Shown piece after piece: positions 19,308 to 29,016 of a stretch of DNA of 64,000 nt (within the stretch, counting starts at the first letter, position 1; every line of letters starts with the position of its first letter). The stretch spans positions 218,554 to 282,553 of the forward strand of contig CANGIY010000003.1 of NCBI GenBank assembly GCA_947454235.1. Direction: 5' to 3'. Below the pieces are notes generated by a model. That model saw only the letters and a list, made by a program, of their open reading frames with translations. It was not told where the DNA came from and did not search any database. The DNA comes from Chitinophagaceae bacterium. Lineage in GTDB: Bacteria; Bacteroidota; Bacteroidia; Chitinophagales; Chitinophagaceae. The translations under genes were made by a program, and so were the position numbers.

Positions 19308-21380
19308 CTATTGCTTAACGAACTTGTTGTTGTACAACAAAGCTCCGTTTTCTGAAGTCACACGAATCAAATAAATACCATCGTTCAACCCATCAACAGA
19401 AAGGTTAAATAAATCCCTACCAGACTGTAACGTTCTGCCATCCATTGACACCAATTCGACCATTGAACGAGCTGGAGCTGATACATGTAACATACCTTCT
19501 GAAATTGGATTAGGAAATACAGTTACTTCGTCATTTGACTGAACTGAACTAACTGCCAGATTGTTCACAATTTTCTCATCAGAGAGATTTGAACAACCCC
19601 AAATATCTGATACCCAAACTCTGTAACTACCGTTTGCATAAGCATTCACCCTGTAGTTTGTAGCACCAGGAATTGCGATTGTATTTAAATACCACTGATA
19701 AGAAAGATAAGTACTTGCTGTGCTCACATAAGTTCCATTGAATGTCATAACCGGTGCAGGTAATGCGTGAACATCAACTTCCATTGAATTTGAAGTATCA
19801 GCACAACTACCCGGAATACTTATAAAACAAACATAATTACCGGAAGAAGTAGCTGTATAAGAAGGCGTTGTAGCTCCCAAAATTGTATCTACTGAGTTTC
19901 TAATCCACTTGATAGTGATACCTGAAGCAGAAGAAGGAACATCAACGTTTAAAACTACGCTATTGCCAACGCAGAAAATAGTAGTACCTGCGGCAGAAAC
20001 GACTGGTGTCGATACCTCAGTAATAGCATACATAATAGAGTTAGAAACACAACCATTTGTATCAGTAACTACAAGCCTATCCTGTGCGGAATGACGTTCA
20101 GTATATATGTTTGAAGTAGCACCCGAAATTGCACTGGTTGAATCATACCATTGGTACGATGCAGTTGAGGTTAATGGTGCAGACAATGTAACACTTCCGC
20201 CTGTACAAAAACCCAGCGGACCAGATGCTGTAATTGCCGCACTTGGTGCCGATTTCACCCAAACTGTTGTTGGAGGCGTAGTTCTTGCCCAGCAGCCATT
20301 TGCACTAGTCACTGTCACCCTGTACCTACCTTGTCCACGACCTACATAGGTAGTGTTTGTTGCGCCCGGCATGTGGATAGGCGTTGCATAAGCTCCGGTA
20401 TCCCACTGGTAGGTCAAACCCGCTACTAAAGGAGTAGTAAACACAATGCTATCGTTTGAACAAATAGTTACTGTTCCTGATGGTGATATAGTTGGAGTAA
20501 GCGGAGTAGAATCAACTACAATGTTAGCTGTATCTTTCACCGTACAACCCCAACGGTCGGTTACAGTGAAGGAATAAATACCAGAACCCGAAGTGAATGT
20601 TGGGTTACGGGTTGTAGGATTTCTTGTACTAGAAAAGCCAGCAGGACCATTCCATTGATATGTTGGAGTTCCGATACCACCTGAAATCGTATAAACACCC
20701 ATATTTAAGTTCGCCGGGCTACAGAAAGTTCTGCCGCCAGCTACATTAATCGCACCAGCAGTAAGTGCATTAACAAACTGCGCATTAACGGCCGTGTTAT
20801 TTTCGATTGCCATTCTGCCAGTGGTTGCGGTTCCACCCCAACCAGTCACGTAAAAAGTATCAGTTTGACCTGCGCAGAGATAAATCTGAGCAGTAGGAGT
20901 TACGTTTACTGTATAAGTTGAACCCGCTGTTCCTGTTTGAACGGTACCGAAATAATTTCTAGTTGTTGTTCCTGATGTAACATACGACATTTGTAGGCTC
21001 GTGGGTCCTTGCGCATTAGTCGTTACACGTAACGCAAAACTTACAATCGTCAACTCTTTAGTTGACGAATTGGTAACTGTGAACATTACATACGAACCAG
21101 CACTAAAAGCCGCTGTTTCGGTAGTTGCAGTTGACCAACCTGTTGAAACATAGGCAGTTGAAGTACCGCTATTAGTCAATGCCGATCCCCTTTCGAACTG
21201 AGAAAAAATAACCTGAGTACTGCCCGGAGTAGTTGACGCGGGAACAGAAGCAAATGAACTTGGACCTGTTGCCGAAGCACCTGACGATGTCCAGGAATTA
21301 GGAGCAATACTTGTTTGAGCAAAAACAGAACTGCATAATGATAGGATTGCAGTGCATGAAAACAGTAAAAGCTTTTTCAT
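19308..21380 (-). CDS. T9SS-secreted protein with tandem Ig/PKD-like domains
   Basis: The protein is 690 residues long. A signal peptide (MKKLLLFSCTAILSLCSSVFA|Q) is followed by a beta-rich N-terminal domain of ~180 residues that I do not recognise. Four to five Ig-like modules follow, with the recurring YQW/YSF core (PTYQWNGP, LTYQWDTG, ASYQWYDS, ITIKWIRN, LSYQWYLN), typical of gliding- and adhesion-associated Bacteroidota proteins. It ends in a type A sorting domain (VTVFPNPISEGMLHVSAP ... DGIYLIRV), so it should cross the outer membrane by T9SS and become surface-bound or released. No catalytic motif is visible. The start is supported by the signal peptide. A near-consensus TACCTTTA box lies about 50 nt upstream. 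Confidence 0.85.
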   Translation of the reverse strand: MKKLLLFSCTAILSLCSSVFAQTSIAPNSWTSSGASATGPSSFASVPASTTPGSTQVIFSQFERGSALTNSGTSTAYVSTGWSTATTETAAFSAGSYVMFTVTNSSTKELTIVSFALRVTTNAQGPTSLQMSYVTSGTTTRNYFGTVQTGTAGSTYTVNVTPTAQIYLCAGQTDTFYVTGWGGTATTGRMAIENNTAVNAQFVNALTAGAINVAGGRTFCSPANLNMGVYTISGGIGTPTYQWNGPAGFSSTRNPTTRNPTFTSGSGIYSFTVTDRWGCTVKDTANIVVDSTPLTPTISPSGTVTICSNDSIVFTTPLVAGLTYQWDTGAYATPIHMPGATNTTYVGRGQGRYRVTVTSANGCWARTTPPTTVWVKSAPSAAITASGPLGFCTGGSVTLSAPLTSTASYQWYDSTSAISGATSNIYTERHSAQDRLVVTDTNGCVSNSIMYAITEVSTPVVSAAGTTIFCVGNSVVLNVDVPSSASGITIKWIRNSVDTILGATTPSYTATSSGNYVCFISIPGSCADTSNSMEVDVHALPAPVMTFNGTYVSTASTYLSYQWYLNTIAIPGATNYRVNAYANGSYRVWVSDIWGCSNLSDEKIVNNLAVSSVQSNDEVTVFPNPISEGMLHVSAPARSMVELVSMDGRTLQSGRDLFNLSVDGLNDGIYLIRVTSENGALLYNNKFVKQ

Positions 21381-21531
21381 AGACTCTTAAGTTGAAAAAT
21401 TGTTTTATTCTTCGAGAAAATTTAATCAGTAAAGGTATAAAGTTAATTCTAAAAAAGTTAATGTCAGCCGATTTTATTTCGGCCTAAATAACAACTTACA
21501 CCATCTATAGTGTATATGTTTTAACTAATAG

Positions 21532-22320
21532 CTAATTATCTCCCCGCTTGTTATGTATTGCATCAAGCATTGCCTGGTGTATGAAGCCGTTGGTTGCTAA
21601 AGTCTCGCGATTAAAAACATCGTAAGGGGACCCCTGGAAGTTCGTTACTTTTCCACCTGCTTCTAAAACTATCAAATAACCTGCAGCAACATCCCAAGAA
21701 CTAAGGTTGTATTCCCAAAAACCATCAAAACGGCCACAGGCAACCCAGCATAAATCTATCGCTGCCGAACCAAGACGGCGTATCGGCAGCCCTTCCATCA
21801 CAAAACGTTCAAACACTTTAATAGGATGCTCATGTGTTTCAGGCCATTTATATGGAAACCCTGTAACCAAACAAGCTTTTTTGAAATCAGTCTTTTTTGA
21901 AACACCAATAGGGATGCCGTTTAAAGTAGCTCCTTTACCTTTTTCTGCAAAAAACAACTCATTCATCATGGGGTTAAATACCGCACCTAGCTGCAAATCG
22001 CCTTTGTATGTGAGCGCAATGCTCACACAACAAATAGGAATACCATGGGCAAAATTCACCGTTCCATCAATAGGATCTATAATCCATTCATAGTCGCTGT
22101 CTTTCTTCAACTCCCCCACTTCCTCACTTATAATGGAATGATCGGGGAAATGCTCGCGAATCACTGCGATAATCTTATCCTCCGACATTTGATCCACTTC
22201 CGTTACCAGATTATTAACCGTCCCTTTGTTGTTTACAGCAAAAGTTCCATTGAAATAAAACTGAATAATCTTTCCTGCTTCCGCGGCTGCCAAAAGCAAC
22301 ACTTCCTTTAACTCTGCCAT
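21532..22320 (-). CDS. Inositol monophosphatase family protein (SuhB-like)
   Basis: This is a Mg-dependent phosphatase of the FIG/IMPase superfamily, acting on inositol-1-phosphate or related sugar phosphates. The metal-site motifs are all present: the EE of SIISEEVGE (near residue 67), WIIDPIDGTVNF (about 80-91) and SSWDVAAGYLIVLEAGG (about 206-222). The length of 262 residues is typical. The start lies only 2 nt after the stop of the upstream TolC-like gene, so the two are co-transcribed, although no functional link between an efflux channel and this phosphatase is obvious. CysQ-type 3',5'-bisphosphate nucleotidase activity is a possible alternative within the superfamily. Confidence 0.9.
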   Translation of the reverse strand: MAELKEVLLLAAAEAGKIIQFYFNGTFAVNNKGTVNNLVTEVDQMSEDKIIAVIREHFPDHSIISEEVGELKKDSDYEWIIDPIDGTVNFAHGIPICCVSIALTYKGDLQLGAVFNPMMNELFFAEKGKGATLNGIPIGVSKKTDFKKACLVTGFPYKWPETHEHPIKVFERFVMEGLPIRRLGSAAIDLCWVACGRFDGFWEYNLSSWDVAAGYLIVLEAGGKVTNFQGSPYDVFNRETLATNGFIHQAMLDAIHNKRGDN

Positions 22321-22322
22321 TG

Positions 22323-23762
22323 CTACAATTTTAACTCCTTTCCTGAGTAATAGTCTATTACTTTCAGCTTGAAAATTAAGTCATATTTTGCAATAATCAA
22401 ATTTGACGAAGCAGAAAACATCGAGTTTTGTGTCACTAATAAATCTACAGTGGTGGTTAGCCCTAAATCATATCTTTTTTTGGCAAACTCAAGTGCTCTT
22501 TTTGCAGCTTCCTCTGCACGTTTTGCAGCATTGTATTTTTGCACGGCACTCAAAGCATTATTGTATGCTTTGTAAACATTTTGGCGCAGGGTAAGTTCGG
22601 TATTCTGTTTAGCAAGTTCCTGCGATTGGAGCGAAACCCTTGCTTGTTTAATCTGATAATTTGTTTGCCATGAGTTGAAAATAGGAATGTTCAGATTCAA
22701 ATACAGTGAATGACGCAGGTTATTATTAAACTGATCGTTGAACTTCATTTGAGATGCTACCGGTATGCTAATTGGGCTGTAGTAAAACTCATTAATATGA
22801 TTGAGGCTATCTCTTACTCCGTTTATCTGATAATACTGCGCATCTGTTCTATAAGTATATGTCTGGTAATTTCCTGAATAGTTAGTACCAAACTGATAAC
22901 CTAAAGATAACTGAGGACTTAGACCGCCTTTTGCAGCCGTCAATCCTTTTTGGGCCGAAAGCACCCTATAGTTAGCTCCTTTCACCGACCCAAAGTTCTG
23001 AAGTGCGTGGTTGAATATATCCTCTGCGTTGATACCTGAAATAGTATTAACAGCATCACCGGGTTCAATACCTGGCGATTCAATATCAAATGGCTGACTG
23101 AAATCGATATTCAAAAGTGATTTCAAATCAAGAAGGGCAGCATTATAATTAGCTATTGCAGAAATATAGTTCGAACTATCGCTTGCTACCTGCGATTGCA
23201 ATTGTGCAACATTGAGCTCTGGCAATCTGCCGGCATCGGCAAATGCCTGTGTCTGAATCAACTGAACATTAGAAAGCGAAATCTGATTCTTGGCAATCTT
23301 TACTTGTTCGCGCGCCAACAATGCTGCCAAATATGCGTTTGCAACGTTTACCGATACATCGCTTTTCAATTGGTCTAAGTCTGCCATTGAAGCCTTTAAT
23401 GCGTAACGGTTCTTTTGTATGTTATTTCTTACTTGTAAACCGCTGAACAAAAGTGCATTTGCACTACCCGACATGCTTACGTAATCATAATTACCTTCAA
23501 CAAATTGGTTAGTGGCTGGGTTAATCGAGCGACCAAAACTTTTACCATAATTACCCGAAACATTTACACTCGGAATTTGTGAGTATTCGCTTTGCCTCAA
23601 CGTGAGTTTTGCTGCGGTAGCATTCAACGAATCTTGCTTGATAGAAATGTTATGGCTGAGGGCATACTGTATGCAATCCTGCAAACCCCAATCGCTCTTT
23701 TGTTGAGCCTGGGTTGTAGTCCCAACAATTAGTGCCGTAAATAAACCGATGAATAACCGCAT
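22323..23762 (-). CDS. TolC family outer-membrane efflux channel
   Basis: An outer-membrane protein that would form a trimeric beta-barrel/alpha-helical tunnel for efflux or type I secretion. It has a signal peptide (MRLFIGLFTALIVGTTTQA|Q). Two related long coiled-coil halves follow (about residues 30-230 and 260-470), with the usual helix signatures: NVANAYLAALLAREQVKIA in the first half and RAEEAAKRALEFAKKRYDLG before TTTVDLLVTQN in the second. The length of 479 residues is typical. No membrane-fusion protein or inner-membrane pump gene lies beside it, so partners must be elsewhere. A TAATTTTG -7 box ends only 4 nt before the ATG. It is first in an operon with the inositol-phosphatase-like gene. 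Confidence 0.9.
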   Translation of the reverse strand: MRLFIGLFTALIVGTTTQAQQKSDWGLQDCIQYALSHNISIKQDSLNATAAKLTLRQSEYSQIPSVNVSGNYGKSFGRSINPATNQFVEGNYDYVSMSGSANALLFSGLQVRNNIQKNRYALKASMADLDQLKSDVSVNVANAYLAALLAREQVKIAKNQISLSNVQLIQTQAFADAGRLPELNVAQLQSQVASDSSNYISAIANYNAALLDLKSLLNIDFSQPFDIESPGIEPGDAVNTISGINAEDIFNHALQNFGSVKGANYRVLSAQKGLTAAKGGLSPQLSLGYQFGTNYSGNYQTYTYRTDAQYYQINGVRDSLNHINEFYYSPISIPVASQMKFNDQFNNNLRHSLYLNLNIPIFNSWQTNYQIKQARVSLQSQELAKQNTELTLRQNVYKAYNNALSAVQKYNAAKRAEEAAKRALEFAKKRYDLGLTTTVDLLVTQNSMFSASSNLIIAKYDLIFKLKVIDYYSGKELKL

Positions 23763-23766
23763 ATCA

Positions 23767-23774
23767 CAAAATTA
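23767..23774 (-). promoter_or_regulatory. -7 box immediately before the tolC-like start
   Basis: The minus strand reads TAATTTTG, an exact TAnnTTTG match, followed by TGAT and the ATG. If used, the transcript would be leaderless or nearly so. Confidence 0.4.
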
Positions 23775-23826
23775 GGCTAAATCATTTTTCAATTTTCTTT
23801 TGATAAAATTAAATATTCTACAAATA

Positions 23827-23857
23827 AAAAACCGGCCTTGAATTTCAAAGCCGGTTT
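23827..23857 (-). terminator. Terminator of the 1,582-residue secreted-protein gene
   Basis: AACCGGC and GCCGGTT arms with a short AT-rich loop are followed on the minus strand by a T run (TTTTTATTTG). It lies about 20 nt past the stop at 23877. Confidence 0.85.
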
Positions 23858-23876
23858 TGATGAATTATTAAGAAGT

Positions 23877-26800
23877 TTACTTCTGTACTTCAAATCGAAT
23901 TTTATAGGCTGCATCACCCGAATTGATGGTGAGTACATACACACCCGACGCCAATTGACTGCCCAAATTTAATTTAGTATCAAGTGCACCTGAGTTGAGT
24001 TCAACATTTTCGTTGTAAACAACTTGACCAAGTACATTGGTTACACTCAACTGAATATCCTCATTTCTCAATTTCGCAAATTCAGCATGCAAACTGAATG
24101 ACCCATTGTTAGGATTTGGCATTAACTGAGCACGAATTGATGCATCTGCAATTTGTTGCGTAGACAAGTTATGACCAACCCACATTACCTGATAAGCGAA
24201 ACATGTAATGCCATCGCAATAGTCAGGATTAGTGACACGACATTGAATTGAGTCGCCATCGTTAATGGTTGCTGATTGGTACAAAGAATCCCAAACACCC
24301 CTTGGCAATGGCATACCATTTTTAAACCAAGTGTATATTGGACGGTTGTTACCAACATTTGCTACGTGGCAAGTGAATGAGCACCATGTAGCTGTATCTA
24401 CAATCCATCCCGGATCAACAGTAATCCATGCACGTGGAACAGGCACAGGTAATACAGTAATTGTTTTCGGAGTACATGTAACAGAAGGAACTGTTAAGCA
24501 TGGGAAACTGCTTTCAATAGCACATGCAATGTTATCACCATTAAAAGGAACATAAGAGAAGGTATCACTTGTTCCAACGACTGAACCATTTACAATCCAC
24601 CTGTAAGTAGGATGCATGCCACCATTAGTAGGAACAGCACGGTAATGAACAGGATAACCTGTGCAAGCAGTGTCTGGACCTATTATAGTAACATCAGGAG
24701 TAAGATAATCACTCACTCTCAACATGAAAGAATCTGAAACTACTGTTCTTTGAGGGCACCTAACATTTGAAGTCATTGTAACTTTTACAATGTCGCTATC
24801 TGTTGGATAGTAACTCCATGTTGTTCCGTACCATACTGTAACGCCATTTACTTGCCATACAAATGATGGTGAAGTACCACTATAAGTCATTTCAGGAACA
24901 ATCATAGTTCTTACTCCAGTACAAACTGTATCAGAACCGGTAGAAGTCACCAAATGAACCGTAGGGATAACCAGCGGATGAACGATCATTGTTGTTTGAG
25001 TGCTTGCTGTTGTTACAGACGTACACCTGTAATTACTTGTCATCACCACTTTCACTATATCGCCGTTTGCAGGGAAATAGTGGAAAGTTTGACCTGTACC
25101 TGTCCTAAGTCCATTTACAGTCCATACATAAGTTGGAGCACTACCACCGTTTACCGGGTTAGCTGTGTATAACACCTCGAGACTGTCGCAAACATCATTT
25201 GAACCAGTGCTCAATGTCATTGTAACACTTGGAGTAAGAATTGGAGCCACATACACAGGGAAAATAACGGAGCACCTGTTAGTAGTGGTATCTAAATATT
25301 TGATTGTATCAATACCCGGAGCAACTGCTCTTGCTGCACCCGTAGCACTGTCTATTTTCAATGAAAACGTATCGCTTGAAACAAAATATCCGCCTGTAGA
25401 CGATTCGTAATAAGTTGTTCTTACACCGTTACAAATTGTATCAGAACCAACTATTGCTGCAGGAGTTGGTTTCACTGTAATAGTTGAAGTCTTAGCACAA
25501 CCTGTTGCATATAGCGTATATGTTACAGTTTCAGTACCTGTGGCAATTGCAGTAAATACACCAGTAGAAATATTTATTCTGCCACGAGTAGAATCACCTA
25601 CAGTCCAGAAACCACCTGAAGTAGCGTTGGTCAATGTTTCAGAACTACGCGGACAAATTGGAGCGTTGCCTGAAATATTTGCAGGAAGTGGATTTACTGT
25701 AATAGTTCTTGAAACAGAACAGCCGGTTAACGAAAACGTATAAATTATATTAGTAGTACCAGCAGAAACACCTGTTACAGCACCCACACCACTCACAGTA
25801 CCAACTGAAGTAGTTGAACTAGACCAAGTACCCGTTGAAGCTGACGAATTTGCTAAAGTAATACGCGAACCTACGCACACTGCAGCAGGACCTGTAATAG
25901 CTGATGGTAATGAGTCAACTGAGAATGAACGTGTTGTAGTACAACCGGTACCCGTTACAGTATAAGTAATTGTAGTAGTACCGTAAGAAATACCATGTAA
26001 CAAACCTGCAGCAGAACCAGTTGAAGTGACTGTAGCTACCGAAGGAGTACTCGATGTCCACGTACCCGGTGCAGTCGCATCAGAAATAGTAATGTTATTT
26101 CCGGCACAAACACTTGGCGCACCTGTAATGTCAGCAGGATTGTCGTTTACAGTGAACCTAATAAAAGTAGTACATGACCCAACTGTATAATAGATGGTGT
26201 CTGCACCTATTGCATCGCCTGTTACATCTCCACTTGTAGGGTCAATTGTAGATATTGACGGGTTACTCGCCGACCATGTTCCACCTAATGTTGCATCAGA
26301 TAAAGTAGTAGTACCATGCAAACAAACAGAAACGCTACCAGAAATACCAACTGGTGATGTAATTATTGTAACACTGTGTGTTGCATAACAGCCACCCGGT
26401 GCTGTATAAGTAATAGTAGCAGAACCGGCCGAAGCACCTGTAACCACTCCGCTTGAAGGGTGAACAGTTGCAATTGCAGTATTACTACTTGTCCATGTAC
26501 CGCCGTAAGACGATACTGAAAGTGCTGTACCTACTCCTGTACACATTGTTGTAGGTCCAGAAATAGTACCAGCAGCAGCAGTAACATTTACGTTCCTATA
26601 CGAAATACGTGAACCGCATGCGTTCGAGATTGTATAATAGATTTGAGCAGTACCAATGCTTGTACCTGTAACATCACCGGTTGAAGAGATCGATGCATAG
26701 GCAGATGTTGCAGAAGTCACTCCCCAAGAACCACCAGTTACAGTTTCAGACAATGTAATTGTGTTTGAAACGCAAACCGCCGACGGACCTGAAATCACTC

Positions 26801-28625
26801 CGGAAGATGATGGACCAGCCAAAATTGATACAGGGTGAGTGAGAACAATTGTATCCAACCCACAAATTCTTGTGTAAACAACTGTATCGTCTCCTGTCGC
26901 CAAAGCAACCAATACGCCAGTTGATGGGTCAATTGCTGCAATAGTTCCGTCTGTCACTGTCCATTCACCACCCGTAAAAGAATTGACATATGTAGTTGTA
27001 GTTGAACCGGTAGTACAGAGCGTATAAGCACCTGAAATGGTATCAGACTTAACGCTTGGCTTATTTTTGTACACTGAAATTTCACTTGATCCGCTTCCAT
27101 GATTAGCAAGCACTAAATCATTTACATCGTCACCGTCCAAGTCAGCGAGCTGTAATCCGATTGGACCGTTACCTGATGTAAGAGTTGCGTGTAGGCCAAA
27201 GTTCAATGTCGAAGAAGTAGACAGGTTTTTGAAAACCGCAACATTTGAACTGTAGTTATTACTAATAACAACATCAGGAAATCTGTCGCCATTCAAATCA
27301 GCAATTGAAATGCCGGAAGCAAGGTCGTTTGAAGTAGAAAAAGTTGAGCTACCAGCGAATGACACAGTACCAGAAGATGAGGTGTTTTTGAAAACAACCA
27401 AACTACCAGCATTTGAACTAAGGTTACTGGCAGCCAGAAGCAAATCTGGTTTACCGTCTTTATTTAAATCTCCTGTTTGAATTTCAAAAGGAGAAAGGCT
27501 AGAAGGCATTGACAAACTTGTAGCAGCAGCAAACGAAGGTGAGCCTGCACTACTCGTAGTATTTCTTAAAATACTGATTGAGCTACCACCAAAATCAGAA
27601 GTAACCATATCGGGCTTACCATCGCCATCTAAGTCAGCACAGGCTAAACTCCAAGGTTGACTTCCAACATGATAACTTGTATAACTGCCAAAAGCAGTGC
27701 CCGTGAATGCAGCAGTAGCCCTTGGAGTTGGAGGTGCAGTCATTTGATTTAATGATACAGCAACAGAGTCATCGCCTTGTTTAACAGTTGCAATATCTAG
27801 TTTGCCATCACCATCAAAGTCAGCTACAACAGTTTCATATAATTGAGGACCTGAGGTGTTAGTCGACATTCTAACTGTTCTTGGACTCGCAAATCTGATA
27901 TTTCCCGGACCGGTAGAAGTATTCCTAAATAACTGAACGTAAACGCTGTTAGAAATTGTAACAATAAGGTCTAATTTACCGTCTCCATCCAAATCTGCCA
28001 GTTTTATGTTCCTCACGTCGCCAATTGTTCCCAAGCTATCGCCGGTTTGATATGCCAGACTTGCAGAAGAAATTGACCCTAAAGAAGAAGTGTTTCTAAA
28101 AAAAGAAACTGCCCTAAAGTTTTGGTTGCCAACAATTACATCCGGTTTTCCATCGTTATCTAAGTCCCCAACAGCAACCGAGTATGGCTGAGTGCTCGTA
28201 GTTCCCAAACAAGAAAAGTCAACTTTTGCTTGGAAATGAATTGAATCGGTTTTGAGACAACCTGTATCAAATTCCGGGCTATTCATCGCAGAACTCATGG
28301 CTGCTTTGTGAGAAACCGTATCTACCAAAGTAATTGGTCCGTAACAAGCACCGTTCGGTACGTTTACCACCAAAGACGTTGCACCACCGCTAACCACGCT
28401 AGCCCTAACACCACCGAAGTAAACTACGTTTTGGTTTGCCGTACTATTAAAGTTTACACCCACAATTGTTACAGTACTTCCAGGCACACCAAAGTAATCG
28501 CTGAAAGACGATATTGCGGGAGTTTGAGCGATAGAGTTTTCGCTGTACAAAACAAGACCGAGTGTGAGCATTTTAATGCTCATTCCCAATGCTTTTTTCC
28601 AACGAGGTATTGAAGTTAATTTCAT
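23877..28625 (-). CDS. T9SS-secreted multidomain protein: TIG, FG-GAP and Ig-like repeats
   Basis: This protein of 1,582 residues is probably surface-exposed. A signal peptide (to about residue 34) is followed by an IPT/TIG domain (about 35-103). Seven FG-GAP/VCBS-type repeats with Ca-binding DxDxDG loops follow (about 149-520; GDLDNDGKPD, ADLDGDGKLD, ADFDGDGKLD, ADLDGDGKPD, GDLNKDGKPD, ADLNGDRFPD, ADLDGDDVND), a likely beta-propeller. Eight BIG2-like repeats come next (about 524-1120), of the same family as in the giant protein at 3793-16398. Four Ig-like units of ~90 residues (YVWTVNG, FVWQVNG, YRWIVNG, YTWFKNG) and a sorting domain (LMPNPNNGSFSL ... SGVYVLTI) finish it. The architecture suggests adhesion or ligand binding; no enzyme motif is seen. 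Confidence 0.88.
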   Translation of the reverse strand: MKLTSIPRWKKALGMSIKMLTLGLVLYSENSIAQTPAISSFSDYFGVPGSTVTIVGVNFNSTANQNVVYFGGVRASVVSGGATSLVVNVPNGACYGPITLVDTVSHKAAMSSAMNSPEFDTGCLKTDSIHFQAKVDFSCLGTTSTQPYSVAVGDLDNDGKPDVIVGNQNFRAVSFFRNTSSLGSISSASLAYQTGDSLGTIGDVRNIKLADLDGDGKLDLIVTISNSVYVQLFRNTSTGPGNIRFASPRTVRMSTNTSGPQLYETVVADFDGDGKLDIATVKQGDDSVAVSLNQMTAPPTPRATAAFTGTAFGSYTSYHVGSQPWSLACADLDGDGKPDMVTSDFGGSSISILRNTTSSAGSPSFAAATSLSMPSSLSPFEIQTGDLNKDGKPDLLLAASNLSSNAGSLVVFKNTSSSGTVSFAGSSTFSTSNDLASGISIADLNGDRFPDVVISNNYSSNVAVFKNLSTSSTLNFGLHATLTSGNGPIGLQLADLDGDDVNDLVLANHGSGSSEISVYKNKPSVKSDTISGAYTLCTTGSTTTTYVNSFTGGEWTVTDGTIAAIDPSTGVLVALATGDDTVVYTRICGLDTIVLTHPVSILAGPSSSGVISGPSAVCVSNTITLSETVTGGSWGVTSATSAYASISSTGDVTGTSIGTAQIYYTISNACGSRISYRNVNVTAAAGTISGPTTMCTGVGTALSVSSYGGTWTSSNTAIATVHPSSGVVTGASAGSATITYTAPGGCYATHSVTIITSPVGISGSVSVCLHGTTTLSDATLGGTWSASNPSISTIDPTSGDVTGDAIGADTIYYTVGSCTTFIRFTVNDNPADITGAPSVCAGNNITISDATAPGTWTSSTPSVATVTSTGSAAGLLHGISYGTTTITYTVTGTGCTTTRSFSVDSLPSAITGPAAVCVGSRITLANSSASTGTWSSSTTSVGTVSGVGAVTGVSAGTTNIIYTFSLTGCSVSRTITVNPLPANISGNAPICPRSSETLTNATSGGFWTVGDSTRGRINISTGVFTAIATGTETVTYTLYATGCAKTSTITVKPTPAAIVGSDTICNGVRTTYYESSTGGYFVSSDTFSLKIDSATGAARAVAPGIDTIKYLDTTTNRCSVIFPVYVAPILTPSVTMTLSTGSNDVCDSLEVLYTANPVNGGSAPTYVWTVNGLRTGTGQTFHYFPANGDIVKVVMTSNYRCTSVTTASTQTTMIVHPLVIPTVHLVTSTGSDTVCTGVRTMIVPEMTYSGTSPSFVWQVNGVTVWYGTTWSYYPTDSDIVKVTMTSNVRCPQRTVVSDSFMLRVSDYLTPDVTIIGPDTACTGYPVHYRAVPTNGGMHPTYRWIVNGSVVGTSDTFSYVPFNGDNIACAIESSFPCLTVPSVTCTPKTITVLPVPVPRAWITVDPGWIVDTATWCSFTCHVANVGNNRPIYTWFKNGMPLPRGVWDSLYQSATINDGDSIQCRVTNPDYCDGITCFAYQVMWVGHNLSTQQIADASIRAQLMPNPNNGSFSLHAEFAKLRNEDIQLSVTNVLGQVVYNENVELNSGALDTKLNLGSQLASGVYVLTINSGDAAYKIRFEVQK
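25240..27056 (-). repeat. Eight-copy tandem array of BIG2/Ig-like coding repeats
   Basis: Eight units of about 75 residues have the same ISGxxxVCxGxxxTL...GGTWSSSxxxVATV...GTxxITYTV...GC pattern as the giant protein. The second Cys is usually in a (T/S)GC context, so these copies most resemble units 41-46 of the giant array. Confidence 0.85.
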
Positions 28626-28734
28626 AAATCTTGTTTTTAACTACTTAAGGGGTTTATGAACTAAGGTTAAAGTTTTAGGTTCAACTTTTCACACGACAAA
28701 AGCACGCGGCTCCTGCCGAGAAAACAGTTCTCAC

Positions 28735-28742
28735 CAAATTTA
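28735..28742 (-). promoter_or_regulatory. -7 box for the 1,582-residue secreted-protein gene
   Basis: The minus strand reads TAAATTTG, an exact TAnnTTTG match, about 110 nt before the ATG at 28625. Confidence 0.4.
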
Positions 28743-28911
28743 GCGTTAAAAATACGATTTAATTTAACTTTCTGAATAGGCAGACAAAATTATTTTCCAA
28801 TCAGGCTCGGCTTTTCGCACACTTTTTTAATGCGCTGTTGAAATTTGGCTGCGCCACGAAAAAAACTTCATGCTTTACAATTGCTTCAGCGCAATATTAG
28901 TGGTACAAATA

Positions 28912-28942
28912 TTTAGTTTATTGCCGGCAAGTTTTATATTTG
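28912..28942 (+). promoter_or_regulatory. Promoter of the small Cys-rich secreted-protein gene
   Basis: TTTA at 28912 (one mismatch from TTTG), a 19-nt spacer and TATATTTG at 28935-28942 (exact TAnnTTTG) fit the Bacteroidota promoter. The start codon follows 75 nt later. Confidence 0.5.
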
Positions 28943-29016
28943 CATTTCACACAGTACAAATGCTCTTTCGCATACTATGCGTTTAGAGTATTTTAGCTCA
29001 AATTTTATAAAACGTC

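Larger units (their letters stand above)
28626..29016. other. Divergent promoter region, 391 bases
   Basis: The gap separates the large secreted-protein gene (minus) from the small Cys-rich gene (plus). I see a -7 box in each direction and otherwise AT-rich sequence, with no RNA gene or convincing reading frame. Confidence 0.5.
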
